From NCBI RefSeq assembly GCF_014646355.1, contig NZ_BMNH01000003.1, forward strand, positions 449,131-513,130: a stretch of 64,000 nt of DNA, given 5' to 3'. The stretch's first letter is position 1; each line of letters starts with the position of its first letter. Positions 24,199 to 32,558 of the stretch are shown one piece after another. Made by a program: the position numbers and the translations under genes. The DNA comes from Nonomuraea cavernae (GTDB taxonomy: Bacteria > Actinomycetota > Actinomycetes > Streptosporangiales > Streptosporangiaceae). The notes under the pieces are model-generated. The model did no database searches, was not told the origin of the DNA, and saw only the letters and a list, made by a program, of their open reading frames with translations.

Positions 24199-26763
24199 TT
24201 ACCTGCCGTCGCCGGTGAGACCCGCCTTGCGGAGGGCTTCGGCCATGGCGCCACCGGGAGCCGGACGGTCCTGGCGGCGCTGGCCGCCCTCGCCCCGCCC
24301 GCCTTGCGTGCCGTCGCCTCGGCCGCGCCGGCCGCTGTCACCCTGTGCGCGCCGGTCACCGTCAGCACGCCCGCTCCGGCTCTCACCGCCGTCCGCCCGC
24401 TGGCCGCCTGCGCGCTGGCTGTCCGCGCGCTGGCTGTCCGCGCGCTGACTGTCCGCGCGCTGACTGCCTGCAGGCTGGCCGTCCGCCCGCTGGCCGGCCG
24501 CGCCGCTGCCGCGCCGGCCGTCACCCCGAGCACGCTCGCCACGCTGATTCGCCTGGCCCCGTCCGCCCTCGGGCCGGGTGCGCTGGCCGCCTCGCTCAGG
24601 ACGGCCGTCGGAGGACTGGGCGATTTCGTCGTCCAGCCGCAGGGTGAGAGAGATGCGCTTGCGCGGGATGTCGACGCCGAGAACCTTGACCCGGACGATG
24701 TCGCCAGGCTTCGCGACTTCTCGCGGGTCCTGGACGAAATTTCGGGACATGGCCGAAACGTGGACCAGGCCGTCCTGGTGCACGCCGATGTCCACGAACG
24801 CGCCGAACGCCGCCACGTTGGTGACCACGCCCTCCAGGATCATCCCGGGCTCCAGATCCGAGATCTTCTCCACGCCCTCCTTGAAGGTGGCCGTCTTGAA
24901 GGCGGGGCGCGGGTCCCGGCCGGGCTTCTCCAGCTCGCGCAGGATGTCGGTGACCGTGGGGAGGCCGAACGTGTCGTCGGTGAACTCCTGCGGCTTGATC
25001 GAGCGCAGCGTCGCCGTGTTGCCGATCAGCGACTTGAGGTCGGACTTGACCGAGCCCAGGATGCGGCGGACCACCGGGTAGGCCTCGGGGTGCACGCTGG
25101 ACGCGTCGAGCGGGTCGTCGCCGTCGGGGATGCGCAGGAACCCCGCGCACTGCTCGAACGCCTTGGGCCCGAGCCGCGGCACCTCCTTCAACGCCGTGCG
25201 CGACCGGAACGGGCCGTTGCCGTCGCGGTGCCGCACGATGCTCTCCGCCAGCGTGGAGCCGATGCCCGACACGCGTGTGAGCAGCGGGGCGCTGGCCGTG
25301 TTGACGTCGACGCCGACGGCGTTGACGCAGTCTTCGACCACCGCGTCGAGCGACCGCGACAGCTTGGTCTCGGCCAGGTCGTGCTGGTATTGGCCGACGC
25401 CGATCGACTTGGGGTCGATCTTGACCAACTCGGCCAGCGGATCCTGCAGGCGGCGCGCGATGGAGACCGCGCCGCGCAGCGAGACGTCAAGCTCGGGCAA
25501 CTCCTGCGAGGCGTAGGCCGAAGCGGAGTAGACCGAGGCACCCGCCTCGGAGACCACGACCTTGGTGATCGACGGCATCTTCGTGACCAGCTCGGCCGCG
25601 AGCTTGTCGGTCTCGCGCGAAGCCGTGCCGTTGCCGATCGCGATCAGCTCGACCCCGTGCCTCTGCGCCAGCGCGCCGAGCACGGCCAGCGACTGGTCCC
25701 ACTGCCGCTTGGGCTCGTGCGGATAGATGGTGGCCGTGTCGACGACCTTGCCCGTCGCGTCGACCACGGCCACCTTCACGCCGGTGCGCAGGCCCGGGTC
25801 GAGCCCCATGGTGGCGCGCGTGCCGGCAGGAGCGGCGAGGAGCAGGTCGCGCAGGTTGGTGGCGAACACCCGCACCGCCTCGTCCTCGGCGGCCTGCCAC
25901 AGGCGCATCCGCAGGTCGATGCCGAGGTGCACCAGGATGCGGGTGCGCCAGGCCCAGCGGACGGTCTCGTTGAGCCAGCGGTCGGCGGGGCGGCCCTGAT
26001 CGGAGACGCCGAAGCGGGACGCGATGCGCAGCTCGTACTCGGGGCTGTCGTCGGGCTCCAGCGTGACGCTCAGAACCTCTTCCTTCTCGCCCCGGAACAT
26101 CGCCAGGACGCGGTGCGACGGCAGCTTGGTGAACGGCTCACCGAACTCGAAGTAGTCGGAGAACTTGGCCCCCGCCTCCTCCTTGCCCTCGCGCACCTTG
26201 GAGACCAGCCGCCCACGGCTCCACAGCTGCTCGCGAAGCCCGCCGATGAGGTCGGCGTCTTCGGCGAACCGCTCGATCAGGATCGCCCGCGCGCCCTCCA
26301 GCGCCGCCCCGGCGTCGGCCACGCCCTCGGAGACGAACCCCTCGGCCACGGTCGCCGGGTCGAGCGAGGGATCGGCGAGCAACTGGTCGGCCAGTGGCTC
26401 CAGCCCCAGCTCACGGGCGATCTGCGCCTTGGTGCGCCGCTTGGGTTTGTACGGCAGGTAAATGTCCTCGAGGCGGGCCTTGGTCTCGGCCGCCATGATC
26501 TGCGCGCGCAGCTCATCGTCGAGCTTGCCCTGGGACTCGATCGACTCGAGGATCGCCGCCCTGCGTTCGTCCAGCTCGCGTAGGTAGCGCAGCCGTTCCT
26601 CGAGGGTGCGCAGTTGCGCGTCGTCGAGGGCGTCGGTGGCTTCCTTGCGGTAGCGGGCGATGAACGGAACCGTGGCCCCGCCGTCAAGCAGCTCGACCGC
26701 CGAGCGCACCTGCCCCTCGCGTACGCCGAGCTCTTCCGCGATCCGCTGGTGAATAGAGAGCAC
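24199..26763 (-). CDS. tex: Tex family RNA-binding transcription accessory protein
   Basis: 854 residues from a GTG. Tex is a cytoplasmic nucleic-acid-binding protein tied to transcription and toxin expression. The N-terminal helical part ([34 protein letters not shown]), YqgF-like domain ([18 protein letters not shown]), helix-hairpin-helix ([19 protein letters not shown]) and S1 domain ([20 protein letters not shown]) are in the family order. The C-terminal about 130 residues are a basic Arg/Gly/Gln tail with a 5-residue repeat (RADSQ), longer than usual. It lies 27 bases below the amidohydrolase and may be co-transcribed with it. Confidence 0.93.
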   Translation of the reverse strand: MLSIHQRIAEELGVREGQVRSAVELLDGGATVPFIARYRKEATDALDDAQLRTLEERLRYLRELDERRAAILESIESQGKLDDELRAQIMAAETKARLEDIYLPYKPKRRTKAQIARELGLEPLADQLLADPSLDPATVAEGFVSEGVADAGAALEGARAILIERFAEDADLIGGLREQLWSRGRLVSKVREGKEEAGAKFSDYFEFGEPFTKLPSHRVLAMFRGEKEEVLSVTLEPDDSPEYELRIASRFGVSDQGRPADRWLNETVRWAWRTRILVHLGIDLRMRLWQAAEDEAVRVFATNLRDLLLAAPAGTRATMGLDPGLRTGVKVAVVDATGKVVDTATIYPHEPKRQWDQSLAVLGALAQRHGVELIAIGNGTASRETDKLAAELVTKMPSITKVVVSEAGASVYSASAYASQELPELDVSLRGAVSIARRLQDPLAELVKIDPKSIGVGQYQHDLAETKLSRSLDAVVEDCVNAVGVDVNTASAPLLTRVSGIGSTLAESIVRHRDGNGPFRSRTALKEVPRLGPKAFEQCAGFLRIPDGDDPLDASSVHPEAYPVVRRILGSVKSDLKSLIGNTATLRSIKPQEFTDDTFGLPTVTDILRELEKPGRDPRPAFKTATFKEGVEKISDLEPGMILEGVVTNVAAFGAFVDIGVHQDGLVHVSAMSRNFVQDPREVAKPGDIVRVKVLGVDIPRKRISLTLRLDDEIAQSSDGRPERGGQRTRPEGGRGQANQRGERARGDGRRGSGAAGQRADGQPAGSQRADSQRADSQRADSQRAGGQRADGGESRSGRADGDRRAQGDSGRRGRGDGTQGGRGEGGQRRQDRPAPGGAMAEALRKAGLTGDGR
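24405..24490. repeat. 15-bp repeats in the tex tail
   Basis: About five degenerate 15-base units (GTCCGCGCGCTGGCT-like on the plus strand) encode the [10 protein letters not shown] repeats of the Tex tail. Confidence 0.7.
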
Positions 26764-26790
26764 TTGCCTGCCTTTCGATGGTCCCGCCGG

Positions 26791-27954
26791 TCAATTGTGC
26801 AGGACCGTGCCGTCCTTCATGACCAGAGTGCGCGCTGGGTGAACGACCACCGCCTCCGCCGGCCCGCTCGCCGGCACCACGACGAGATCGGCCCGATCGC
26901 CCGGGGCGAGCCCGTAGCCGTCCAGCCCGAGGACACGCGCGCCCCCGTAGGTGGCGGCCTCCAGAGCCAGCTCGATGTCGTCGTCGGCGCGGAACGTGCT
27001 GCGATAGGCGAGGTGCATGGCCCGCTCCAGCATGTCGCCGCTGCCGTAGGGCCCCCACAGGTCGCGGACGCCGTCGTGGCCGCAGGCGACCGTGACCCCC
27101 GCCGCGCGCAACCTCTTGAGCGGGGGCACGGGAAAGCTGTAGACGGCGGCGGTGGCCAGGGCCACCCCGGCTTCGGCGAAGCCGTGCGCCAACCGGTCGA
27201 GATGGGCGTCGTCGAGCTGGCCGAGCGCGTAGGCGTGACTGACCGTCACCCTGCCCCCCAGACCGAGGACCCTGGTGCGCTCGGTGATGAGCTCCAGCTC
27301 CCAGCCGCCGAGGGAGCCGCCGTCGTGCAGGTGAATGTCGAGGTGGGCGCCGTATCTCTCGGCCAGGCCGAAGATCAGGTCGAGATGGCGGACGGGGTCA
27401 CGGTCGATCCCCGCGGGATCGAGGCCGCCGACCGCCTCGACGCCGCCCTTCAGCGCCTCCTCCAGCAACTCCGCGGTGCCGGGATTGGTGAGCAGGCCGT
27501 GCTGGGGGAACGCCACCTGACGCACGTCGACCGGGACGCCCGCCGCCGCCTCGCGGACGGCCTCCACTCCGCGCAGACCCACCAGCGGATCGATGTCGGT
27601 GTGCGTGCGCACCTGCGTGGTGCCATAGGCGCTCATCCGCCGCAGCAGCGCGGTGACGCGCTCGACGCTGGGCACACCCAGCTCGGCCCGGCGGCTCAGA
27701 TCGTTGCCGATGCGGCCTGCCAGCGTGTCGTCGGCGGAGTGTGGCACCCATGGCCCGCCGTAGAGGGTCTTGTCAAGGTGACAGTGGGCCTCGACCAGGC
27801 CGGGCAGGACCAGCTGGCCGGTGATGTCGATGACGCTCGCGTCGGGGGCGTCCACGCCGGAGCCCACGTGGTCGATCTGCCCGCCACGGATCAGGATGTC
27901 GGCAGAGGACTCCTGCCCCCAGGGGCGACCGCCCCGCAGCAGCACATCGGTCAT
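26791..27954 (-). CDS. amidohydrolase, cytosine-deaminase-like
   Basis: 387 residues from ATG 27954. A metal-dependent hydrolase of the amidohydrolase superfamily. HCHLDKT (first-strand HxH), HTDID, HLHDGG, VSHAYALG and CGHDGVRD (catalytic Asp) follow the order seen in cytosine deaminase and N-isopropylammelide hydrolases. The C-terminal strands (GDRADLVVVPASGP) complete the small beta-sandwich. Substrate unknown; a cyclic amide or amine is plausible. It lies upstream of tex on the same strand. Confidence 0.85.
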   Translation of the reverse strand: MTDVLLRGGRPWGQESSADILIRGGQIDHVGSGVDAPDASVIDITGQLVLPGLVEAHCHLDKTLYGGPWVPHSADDTLAGRIGNDLSRRAELGVPSVERVTALLRRMSAYGTTQVRTHTDIDPLVGLRGVEAVREAAAGVPVDVRQVAFPQHGLLTNPGTAELLEEALKGGVEAVGGLDPAGIDRDPVRHLDLIFGLAERYGAHLDIHLHDGGSLGGWELELITERTRVLGLGGRVTVSHAYALGQLDDAHLDRLAHGFAEAGVALATAAVYSFPVPPLKRLRAAGVTVACGHDGVRDLWGPYGSGDMLERAMHLAYRSTFRADDDIELALEAATYGGARVLGLDGYGLAPGDRADLVVVPASGPAEAVVVHPARTLVMKDGTVLHN

Positions 27955-28075
27955 GCCGAGAACCCTAAAGGGCGCCACCGACGATTTCCGATGCCCCGCC
28001 GAGCCGGATCCGCGTTGCCTGCCCGGCCTCCCGCGCCGCTGGGCGCGAAACACGGTCGGCCGTGTCGGCCATCGC

Positions 28076-28300
28076 TCAGGACGGGTTGTCCGCGAACAGC
28101 TCGAGATGGAAGCAATGCGGGCACCTATAAGCGGTTATCTCCCGCTTTGTCCGACCCAGCAGCTTGGCGCCGCCGAAGATGCCCCGCTCCAACCGGCCCT
28201 CGACCCATCGGGAGAAGCCCTTGCCGTGCTCCCCCGAGTCCATGATGAACCCGGCCTCAAGGCCGTTCGCGCCGCAGTGTGTGCACCGTAGGTCAGCCAC
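28076..28300 (-). CDS. small zinc-ribbon protein
   Basis: 74 residues from GTG 28300 (VADLRCTHCG). The protein has CTHC near the N-terminus and CPHC near the C-terminus, a split two-CxxC zinc ribbon flanking FSRWVEGRLERGIFGGAKLLG. Such proteins occur widely in actinobacteria as uncharacterised nucleic-acid-type zinc ribbons. Codon use is normal for the region. Confidence 0.72.
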   Translation of the reverse strand: MADLRCTHCGANGLEAGFIMDSGEHGKGFSRWVEGRLERGIFGGAKLLGRTKREITAYRCPHCFHLELFADNPS

Positions 28301-28343
28301 CGGACGAGCATAGACCCGCCCACAGGGGAGCACCGGGGACAGC

Positions 28344-28778
28344 TCAGATCTCGTCGAGGTGGGAGACGTTCGCCCGATCGGCGTCGTCCGTGCTCGGACG
28401 GCCGGCGAGCCACGCGTCGAGGATCTCGTCGAGCACGACCTCGGAGGTGAGCCGCAGGCTGAGCGCCAGCACGTTGGCGTCGTTCCACTTGCGCGCGCCG
28501 CCCGCCGAATAGGCGTCGACACAGAGGGCGGCTCGCACTCCGGGCACCTTGTTCGCCGCGATCGACGCCCCCGTGCCGGTCCAGCAGCACACGACCGCCT
28601 GATCGGCCCGTCCCTCGCTCACGTCGCGGGCCGCCGCCTCGGAAGCCCACGCCCAGTCGTCACGCTCGTCGGCGCTGAGCGCCCCATGGGTGATCACTTC
28701 GTGCCCGCCGTCGCGCAGCCTCTCGACCACCCGCCGCGCGACACCGTCCACACTGTCGGCTGCCACCGCGATCCGCAT
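28344..28778 (-). CDS. RpiB/LacA/LacB family sugar-phosphate isomerase
   Basis: 144 residues, ATG 28778. Family features include the N-terminal phosphate-binding strand (MRIAVAADS), the conserved CCWTGTGASIAANKVPGVRAA segment with the catalytic cysteine region, and NDANVLALSLRL. The family interconverts ribose-5-phosphate and ribulose-5-phosphate or related aldose/ketose phosphates. The first-strand Asp-His pair of canonical RpiB is replaced by DS, so a divergent substrate is possible. Confidence 0.83.
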   Translation of the reverse strand: MRIAVAADSVDGVARRVVERLRDGGHEVITHGALSADERDDWAWASEAAARDVSEGRADQAVVCCWTGTGASIAANKVPGVRAALCVDAYSAGGARKWNDANVLALSLRLTSEVVLDEILDAWLAGRPSTDDADRANVSHLDEI

Positions 28779-28797
28779 GCCTGTCTTCCCTTCCCCG

Positions 28798-28870
28798 CGC
28801 CTCCGGCTGGAATCGAACCAGCGACCTCCTGCTCCGCAAGCAGGCACGCTATCCACTGCGCCACGAAGGC
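28798..28870 (-). tRNA. tRNA-Arg (anticodon GCG)
   Basis: Full cloverleaf: acceptor GCCTTCG/CGGAGGC, D arm GCGC/GCGT, anticodon stem CCTGC/GCAGG with loop TTGCGGA (anticodon GCG, reading CGC/CGU), and T arm GCTGG-TTCGATT-CCAGC. U8 and A14 are present. CCA is not encoded. Bacteria usually decode this box with anticodon ACG, so GCG is unusual. Only 1 base separates it from the CAT tRNA transcribed just before it. Confidence 0.88.
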
Positions 28871-28871
28871 C

Positions 28872-28947
28872 TGGTGGCGGGTGCGGGAATCGAACCCGCC
28901 TGGAGCGGCTTATGAAACCGCCGGGCACGCCAGCGCCCCCACCCGCC
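28872..28947 (-). tRNA. tRNA-Met-like (anticodon CAT), atypical core
   Basis: 76 bases with encoded CCA. Acceptor GGCGGGT/ACCCGCC, D arm GGGC/GCCC, anticodon stem GCGGT/GCCGC with loop TTCATAA, and T arm GCGGG-TTCGATT-CCCGC, all paired. G1-C72 excludes an initiator tRNA. Positions 8 and 14, almost always U and A, are both G. It could be elongator Met or Ile2 (lysidine-modified CAT). The 146 bases before the next gene (28948-29093) hold its promoter region and no convincing ORF. Confidence 0.85.
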
Positions 28948-29093
28948 GGGTCCCTGGATACTTCAGCTTCGAGTGCTCTCCAGGCACGCCGGTGCGGCGG
29001 TGCGTCGTCGCATTCGCCGCTCGGTCATGACGGGGTCCTTTCGGGGGCTGGTGCTCTTCAGCCTGCCGGGCCTGGGCTGGCGGGGCAACGGGT

Positions 29094-29669
29094 TTATCCC
29101 GCCGGGTCCGGTGCCTTGCCGTCCGGCCACAGGCAGGGAGACGTGGCGGCAAGATAAAGCCCATCCCCTTCGGTCCAGACCAGAGCCAGCGTGTAGCCGT
29201 CCGGCTGAGAGATGCCGTTGATGGTCGGGTGCCCTACGTCAAAGCCGCCGACCGACGTGATGGTATAACCACTATTTTCCCAATGCTGTTGGATCTTTCG
29301 TGCCACTGTAGTGATCTCTGATGTGTCGATTCCGCGCAAGTAGTATTTCCGATTGATCGTGAAACGTATCGGGATGCCATCCGCTGAGTATGCGCATGGA
29401 TTGGGGGGAACGGAATAAGGGATGAGTTCGAGGTCCGGTCTAGGTTTCAGGGCGTCGGCGCTTGCGCGTATGAGGTGTTCAACACGCCCAAGGGCCTGTG
29501 TCTGGGTGGCTGATTTGTCGACTGGGTGTGGAGACATGCAGGCGCTCACGGTAGCTAGTAGGGCGATAAGGCTGATAATTGCAGTGGTATGAGGCTTGTC
29601 ACTATCCCTTGGTCCGAGGATCCAGTTGAGGCATGAGGACTTGAGGGACCGAGGGCAGCGAATGCGCAT
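29094..29669 (-). CDS. putative lipoprotein of atypical base composition
   Basis: 191 residues from ATG 29669. The first 68 bases overlap the end of the hydrolase gene in another frame; no start codon is available closer to the signal region. A hydrophobic stretch (TAIISLIALLATVSAC) ends in the lipobox VSAC. The mature domain has a conserved-looking centre (FTINRKYYLRGID, QQHWENSGYTITSVGG) typical of small uncharacterised actinobacterial lipoproteins. The gene is clearly poorer in G+C at third positions than its neighbours, suggesting foreign origin. Probably coupled to the DUF1023 hydrolase. Confidence 0.65.
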   Translation of the reverse strand: MRIRCPRSLKSSCLNWILGPRDSDKPHTTAIISLIALLATVSACMSPHPVDKSATQTQALGRVEHLIRASADALKPRPDLELIPYSVPPNPCAYSADGIPIRFTINRKYYLRGIDTSEITTVARKIQQHWENSGYTITSVGGFDVGHPTINGISQPDGYTLALVWTEGDGLYLAATSPCLWPDGKAPDPAG

Positions 29670-31377
29670 TCTGGAGGCTCCCATACTGTCCATTGGTAAT
29701 GCGGCCGAGATTATGAAGCGATGCCGAATCAACGTTCCAGTAGGAGGAGTGGGCGTCTTGGAGGAGGTTGCGGCCTACTGGGAAGTGGCGGGCGCCGAAG
29801 GCCGCGGAGCCGGGGTCTCGGCCGAAACGGCCGAGTTTGGCGACGGGGTCGTTGGCGTCTTCGCCGACCCATACGTGCCCGCGGGGCACGCCCAGCTCGC
29901 CGGCGTGGTCGACGCCCACGCCCGGGCTGCCGACGAAGATGAGCTCGTCGGCCAGCTTGCCGGGCCGGAGCCGGGCGGCCTTGCCGGTGACGAGGGAGCC
30001 GTAGCTGTGGCCGAGGACGACGTGTCGCCCGGGGGAGGTGCGTGCCGCCGTCAGACCGTCGGCGAACGCGGCCAGTTCGACGGCGCCGCGTGCGGCCGGG
30101 GCGTCGCCGGCCACCGAGGCGCCCGGGGTGAAGGTGCCGGCGAGCTGGGGGGCGTCGTAGCCGAGCCAGGCGATCGAGGCGATCGTACGGGCGCCGGCGG
30201 TGGCCTGGGACTGCTGCCACAGCAGGCGGGCGCGGTCGATGTCGCCGGCGAAGCCGCTCAGCCTGCTGTTGAGGCCGGGCACGTACGTGACGGTGATGTC
30301 GGCGGCGTCGGGGTCGCCCCAGGAGACCACGAGCCGGCCGGTGCCGGTGAGGTCGAAGGAGAGCAGGTAGGCGGGGGGATGGCCGGAGGCACCGGCCACC
30401 GCGAGGGCGTGTTCGATCATGGAGATGCTCGCCAGGCGCCGTGCCGCCTCCTCGTGGGCCAGCAGGGCGCGGGGCGGGGCCAGGGCGCGCAGGTCGGCGG
30501 CGATCGAGGCGAAGGCGGCCGGGCCGTAGACGGTGTCCAGCAGGGCCGTGAGCCGGGCCTTCTCGGTGGCGAGCCGGTGGCGGTTGGCCTGGTCGCGTAC
30601 GGCGGCGGGCAGGCCGTCGAGCGAGCCGAAGCCGGGCAGGGTCGTGAGCCGTAGCCGCGTGCCGGGGGCGAGCGCGTGCCACCAGGCGTTGACCCGGGCG
30701 GGCAGTGCGGCGTCGCGGACGGCGAGCAGCTCGGGCAGGGACGCCGGGTCTCCCGCGGCCAGCCTGGACAGGAGGGCGTCGCAGGGGAGGGAGTGGGAGC
30801 CGAAGAGGTCGTGGGCGGCCACGCCGGAGGGGATCCAGGGGTGGGTGCGCTGGATCTTCGCCAGGCGGCGGCGCAGGTCGGGAGACTGGGTGGCCGACCA
30901 TTCGGCGGCCCGCAGGACGGTCCAGGCGGGGGAGGCGGGAAGGGCGAGGGCGGTCAGTTCGGCCCGGAGGCGCTCGCCCGCCGCAGTGAGGCGATCGGCG
31001 GCGGAGTCGAGCGCGCTGACCAGGCCGGACATGGCCCGGGTGTCGATGCCGCGGAACGGCCCGTGCGCGGCGGGGGCGACCGCCACCTGGGGCGGCCGGG
31101 TGACGAGGTTCGGGATCGCGGGCGCCGGCGCGCCCGCTCGCGTCACGGCCTGGGACAGGGAGGAGAGCGCGAGGGTGAGCGCCGACTGGAGGGAGCCGCG
31201 GTGGGTGGCGAGGGAGGCGGCGAAGTGCGGCGCGCCGCCTCCGACCCAGGCGTGCGCGGTCATGAGCCGGGCCGCGGCGTCGAGATCGGTGTGGTGGTGG
31301 GCGGCGAGCAGCGCGACCCGGCGGAACGCGTCACTGGCTTCGGACATGGCCTGACAAGAGTCCCAGCCGGTGGTCAT
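29602..31377 (-). CDS. DUF1023 alpha/beta hydrolase
   Basis: 591 residues. The C-terminal 300 residues are an alpha/beta hydrolase of the DUF1023 family with nucleophile elbow GHSYGS, preceded by VTYVPGLNSRLSGFAGDI, and later DPVAKLG. The N-terminal half is helical and WXG100-like (MSEASDAFRRVALL and on), an arrangement seen in actinobacterial proteins linked to type VII-type contexts. Catalytic Ser, Asp and a downstream His candidate are present. Start ATG 31377; ATG 31347 is an alternative. Followed by the lipoprotein gene. Confidence 0.82.
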   Translation of the reverse strand: MTTGWDSCQAMSEASDAFRRVALLAAHHHTDLDAAARLMTAHAWVGGGAPHFAASLATHRGSLQSALTLALSSLSQAVTRAGAPAPAIPNLVTRPPQVAVAPAAHGPFRGIDTRAMSGLVSALDSAADRLTAAGERLRAELTALALPASPAWTVLRAAEWSATQSPDLRRRLAKIQRTHPWIPSGVAAHDLFGSHSLPCDALLSRLAAGDPASLPELLAVRDAALPARVNAWWHALAPGTRLRLTTLPGFGSLDGLPAAVRDQANRHRLATEKARLTALLDTVYGPAAFASIAADLRALAPPRALLAHEEAARRLASISMIEHALAVAGASGHPPAYLLSFDLTGTGRLVVSWGDPDAADITVTYVPGLNSRLSGFAGDIDRARLLWQQSQATAGARTIASIAWLGYDAPQLAGTFTPGASVAGDAPAARGAVELAAFADGLTAARTSPGRHVVLGHSYGSLVTGKAARLRPGKLADELIFVGSPGVGVDHAGELGVPRGHVWVGEDANDPVAKLGRFGRDPGSAAFGARHFPVGRNLLQDAHSSYWNVDSASLHNLGRITNGQYGSLQNAHSLPSVPQVLMPQLDPRTKG

Positions 31378-31475
31378 CCCAGACGGAGAAACGGGAGTTC
31401 ACGGGCTTAAGTCGGCTCCGAGGGCGATTGCCCGACTGGCGTAATGAGTTGGTTTGTGCTTGGTTGTGTCGCCAT

Positions 31476-32558
31476 ATGAGCACCATTGATGTGGATGACA
31501 TTCCGGCGCTCGCCCGAGGATGCGCCGTGCTGGGCACCGGAGGCGGGGGAGACGTTCGCACCGGAGCGCTGGCGGCGAAACGGGCGATCCAGGCGTACGG
31601 GGAGGTGCCGCTCGTCGCGCTGGCGGAGCTGCCCGACGACGCGCTGGTCGTGCCGCTGTCCGGCATCGGCGCGCCGACCGTCAGCCAGGAGATGATCCAC
31701 GGCGAGGACGAGCCCCGGCGGATCGCCGAGGAGGTCGAGCGGATCTTCGGCCGGCCGCCGAGCGCGGTCATGTCGTCGGAGATCGGTGGCTCGAACGGTG
31801 TCGCGCCCGTCGCCTGGGCCGCGCAACTCGGCCTGCCGCTGCTGGACGCCGACGGCATGGGGCGGGCCTTCCCCGAGGTGCAGATGGTGTCGATGTACGT
31901 GGCCGGGCTCCCCGCCGACCTGGTCATCATGTCGGACATCGTGGGGAACGTCGTGACGATCCGCCCCATCGACGGTCTCTGGTCGGAACGGCTGGCGCGG
32001 GCCGTCTGCGTGGCCGCCGGTTCGCACGCGTTGATGGCCGACTACGTGCTCACCGCCGCCGGAGCACGCGGCGCGGTCATCGAGGGCACGGTCTCGCGCG
32101 CGATCGCCATCGGCAGATCCACGGAGCGTACGGCGGAGCCGCTGCGCGCGCTGCGCGCCGAACTCGGCGCCGTCAGGTTGATCACCGGAAAGCTGACCGA
32201 CGTCGAACGCCGCACCGCCGGCGGGTTCGTCAGAGGCACGGCCACGATCGACGGCACCGGCGACGACCGCGACCGCGTCCTCACCCTGGAACTCCAGAAC
32301 GAGAACCTCGTCGCCCTGGAGGACGGCCAGGTCAAGGCCATGGTGCCGGACCTGATCACGGTGGTCGACACCGAGACGGCCGCCGCCGTCCCGACTGAGG
32401 GGCTCAGGTACGGCCAGCGCGTCACGGTGCTCGCCTGGCCCTGCGATCCGCTCTGGCGCACGCCGAAGGGCCTCGACACGGCGGGGCCGAGGGCGTTCGG
32501 CTACGACCTGGACTACGTGCCGATCGAGGAACTGGCCAAGGAGGAGTCGGGTGGCTGA
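31476..32558 (+). CDS. DUF917 family protein (hydantoinase partner)
   Basis: 360 residues from ATG 31476. The glycine-rich CAVLGTGGGGDVRTG at the N-terminus and MSSEIGGSNGVAP are characteristic of DUF917, whose members pair with hydantoinase/oxoprolinase subunits. Some are reported to act on thiohydantoins. Here it overlaps the oxoprolinase gene by 8 bases, so the two are surely co-translated. It heads the seven-gene transport and catabolic operon running to 39365. Confidence 0.85.
   Translation: MSTIDVDDIPALARGCAVLGTGGGGDVRTGALAAKRAIQAYGEVPLVALAELPDDALVVPLSGIGAPTVSQEMIHGEDEPRRIAEEVERIFGRPPSAVMSSEIGGSNGVAPVAWAAQLGLPLLDADGMGRAFPEVQMVSMYVAGLPADLVIMSDIVGNVVTIRPIDGLWSERLARAVCVAAGSHALMADYVLTAAGARGAVIEGTVSRAIAIGRSTERTAEPLRALRAELGAVRLITGKLTDVERRTAGGFVRGTATIDGTGDDRDRVLTLELQNENLVALEDGQVKAMVPDLITVVDTETAAAVPTEGLRYGQRVTVLAWPCDPLWRTPKGLDTAGPRAFGYDLDYVPIEELAKEESGG

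Noticed and set aside
23329..26583. Very long plus-strand open frame (over 1000 codons) opposite tex
   Set aside because: It is the antisense shadow of tex and the 419-residue gene: composition is Arg/Ala/Val-rich with no domain, whereas the minus strand gives an unmistakable Tex protein.
28910..29164. Minus-strand 84-codon frame across the CAT tRNA
   Set aside because: Overlaps a tRNA and has low-complexity Pro/Arg composition.
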